Below, piece after piece: positions 62,577-64,000 of a stretch of DNA of 64,000 nucleotides. Within the stretch, counting starts at the first letter, position 1; each line of letters starts with the position of its first letter. Position numbers and translations under genes: made by a program. Source of the DNA: Spiroplasma endosymbiont of Diplazon laetatorius (GTDB lineage: Bacteria > Bacillota_I > Bacilli_A > Mycoplasmatales > Mycoplasmataceae); contig NZ_OZ026458.1 in assembly GCF_964019625.1 (NCBI RefSeq), forward strand, positions 248,001 to 312,000. Reading direction: 5' to 3'. The notes beneath the pieces were generated by a model, which saw only the letters and a program-made list of their open reading frames with translations, ran no database searches and was not told the DNA's origin.

Positions 62577-63670
62577 TGGACAGAAAAATTAATAGCTTAT
62601 ATGTTCACATTCCTTTTTGTGAACATATTTGCTTTTATTGTGACTTTGTTAAAGTTAAAAAACCTCAAGATCCAAAAGTAATTGAAAAGTATCTTGATAG
62701 GTTAAAAGATGAATTAGATTCATATGGAAATAATTTAGATAACATACAAAGCATTTATATCGGTGGAGGAACTCCAAGTTGTTTGAATGAAGAACAAACA
62801 ATAGTTATGTGTGAAATGCTTTTAAAATATACTCAAAAAGAAAATTTTGAATATTCAATTGAGTTAAATCCAGAATCAGTTACAAAAGAAAAACTAGAAA
62901 TTTATAAAAAATATAATATCAACAGAATAAGTATGGGTGTTCAAACTTTTGATAATGATTTATTAAAGAAAATAGGAAGAATCCATAATAATTCAATTGC
63001 TATAAATGCTTATAAGTTAATAAGAGAAGTTGGATTTAAAAATGTAAGCATAGATTTGATGTATAACTTATATGATCAAACTAAAGAAAACATCGCTGTA
63101 GATTTAAATTACATTAAAGAACTTAAACCAGATCATATTTCATGATATTCACTTATCATGAAAAAAAAATCTGTTTGAGGAAGAAAAAATATGAAGGTTC
63201 CAGAAAATGATGAACTATTTGATGAAATAGTAAATCAAGGTTTAAAAGACTTGGGATATATTAGATATGAGATTTCAAATTACGCTTTAGGAGAAAAAAA
63301 TAAATCTTATCACAATATGACTTATTGAAATAATTCTATATTTGCAGGTGTTGGAATTGGAGCAACAGGTTTTGAACAAATAGAAGGTAAATACTTTTTA
63401 ACTAAAAATGAAGGTAATATTTTAAATTACACAAAAGAATTTGAAGAATTAACTCAAGAAGATTATTATTTTCAAATAATAATGATGGGATTAAGGCTTG
63501 TAGAAGGTATAGATACATCTTTAGAAATAAATAAAGAAATTTATACTTTCTATAAAGAAAAAATTAATCAAAAAATTGATGAAAATTTACTTGAAATAGT
63601 AAATAATAAACTTAGATGTACAGAAAGGGGATTTAATATCTTAAACGAGATATTAATAGATTTTTTATAA
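62576..63670 (+). CDS. hemW: HemW-like radical SAM protein
   Basis: A 364-residue radical SAM protein with CEHICFYC (C15, C19, C22; the CxxxCxxC cluster), YIGGGTPS and the ISMGVQTFD motif of the coproporphyrinogen III oxidase-like group. In heme-less organisms these are thought to be HemW heme chaperones or orphans. The ATG at 62576 overlaps the previous stop (TAATG) with AGGATC upstream; an ATG at 62558 would add six residues. TGA codons (63143, 63177) are Trp. It may draw electrons from the ferredoxin at 16168. Confidence 0.88.
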
Positions 63671-63671
63671 T

Positions 63672-64000
63672 ATGAAAAAAGCTTTAATAGTTGTTGATTA
63701 TCAATTTGATTTTGCAGATCCAAAAGGAAAGTTATATGTTCCTCAAGGAGAAGTGATTAAAAATGGAATTGAAGATAAAATAAACGAATATAAGAATAAT
63801 GGTGACTATGTGGTTTTCTCTGGAGACTTTCATCCAATGGAACATGTTTCATTCTCTCAATGAGGAGAACATTGTGTTGTTAACTCAGCAGGATCTGAAT
63901 TCTATGTAGATAGTTCAAAAGTAGATTTAATTATAAGAAAAGGAACAGAACTTGATTATGATAGTTATTCTGCTTTTTATGTTGCTCAAGATTTAAAAGT
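63672..64000 (+). CDS. pncA: Nicotinamidase, isochorismatase-family (3' end outside window)
   Basis: Deamidates nicotinamide to nicotinate for NAD salvage. 109 codons are visible before the window ends. The start has IVVDYQFDF (catalytic Asp9), and the metal site is in SGDFHPMEHVSF, where D52 and H54/H58 match the PncA pattern. An in-frame TGA is Trp (SQWGEHC). It begins 1 bp after hemW, and with nadE in the same window belongs to one NAD pathway. Confidence 0.9.

Noticed and set aside
1-64000. Mobile elements, phage genes, CRISPR arrays, toxin-antitoxin pairs
   Set aside because: Searched by eye for transposase and integrase motifs, direct repeats with spacers and paired small genes; none was convincing.

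Overview
The window is about 64 kb of very AT-rich DNA in which UGA is read as tryptophan: dozens of genes become full length only when in-frame TGA codons are translated (pepO, glpX, der, recA, rny, ffh, trmD, obg, nadE and others). UGA=Trp, an MreB gene, many small lipoproteins and Mollicutes gene order (cmk-der-gpsA-hup, dnaD/recU/gpsB/rnpB, rpsP-rimM-trmD-rplS) point to a Spiroplasma; Mesoplasma and Entomoplasma usually lack mreB. RecA is full length, unlike the truncated recA reported for the S. citri group. No transposase, phage gene, CRISPR array or rRNA was seen.

Layout. 1-5170: pseudouridine synthase, deoxynucleoside kinase, YebC, an M13 oligopeptidase and GlpX. 5213-12206: a small membrane protein, then a tightly overlapping run of ABC ATPase, two permeases, a lipoprotein and a GH85 endo-beta-N-acetylglucosaminidase lipoprotein. 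12255-14768: pyrophosphatase, a riboflavin-type ECF S component under an FMN riboswitch, and a divergent His-rich S component behind a perfect 18-bp inverted repeat. 14851-16350: MreB, a candidate small RNA and ferredoxin. 16442-26927: housekeeping genes for nucleotide, membrane, replication, RNA decay and SRP functions, with RNase P RNA. 26946-29302: a decayed lipoprotein fragment, an unknown exported protein and the intact lipoprotein paralog. 29326-39031: RlmH, RbgA, RNase HII, phosphohexomutase, NADH oxidase-like reductase, dicarboxylate/amino-acid symporter, lipoprotein, short SSB and a diverged DprA. 39050-48991: a second candidate small RNA and three ABC systems, one with two paralogous permease-like proteins carrying very large soluble domains. 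49057-64000: TrmFO, tRNA-Arg(UCU), the rpsP-rplS cluster, Obg, NadE, unknown small and membrane proteins, HemW-like radical SAM protein and the start of a nicotinamidase.

How they fit: most genes are core mollicute functions in translation, tRNA/rRNA modification, DNA repair and protein targeting. The accessory interest lies in surface biology: host N-glycan cleavage next to an ABC exporter, lipoprotein duplication and decay, vitamin and probable metal uptake through ECF S components, and the large-loop permease cluster. Promoters repeatedly show an extended -10 (TGnTATAAT), and intrinsic terminators with long A/T-flanked stems punctuate the operons. All functions are assigned by reading motifs and context; no search was run.
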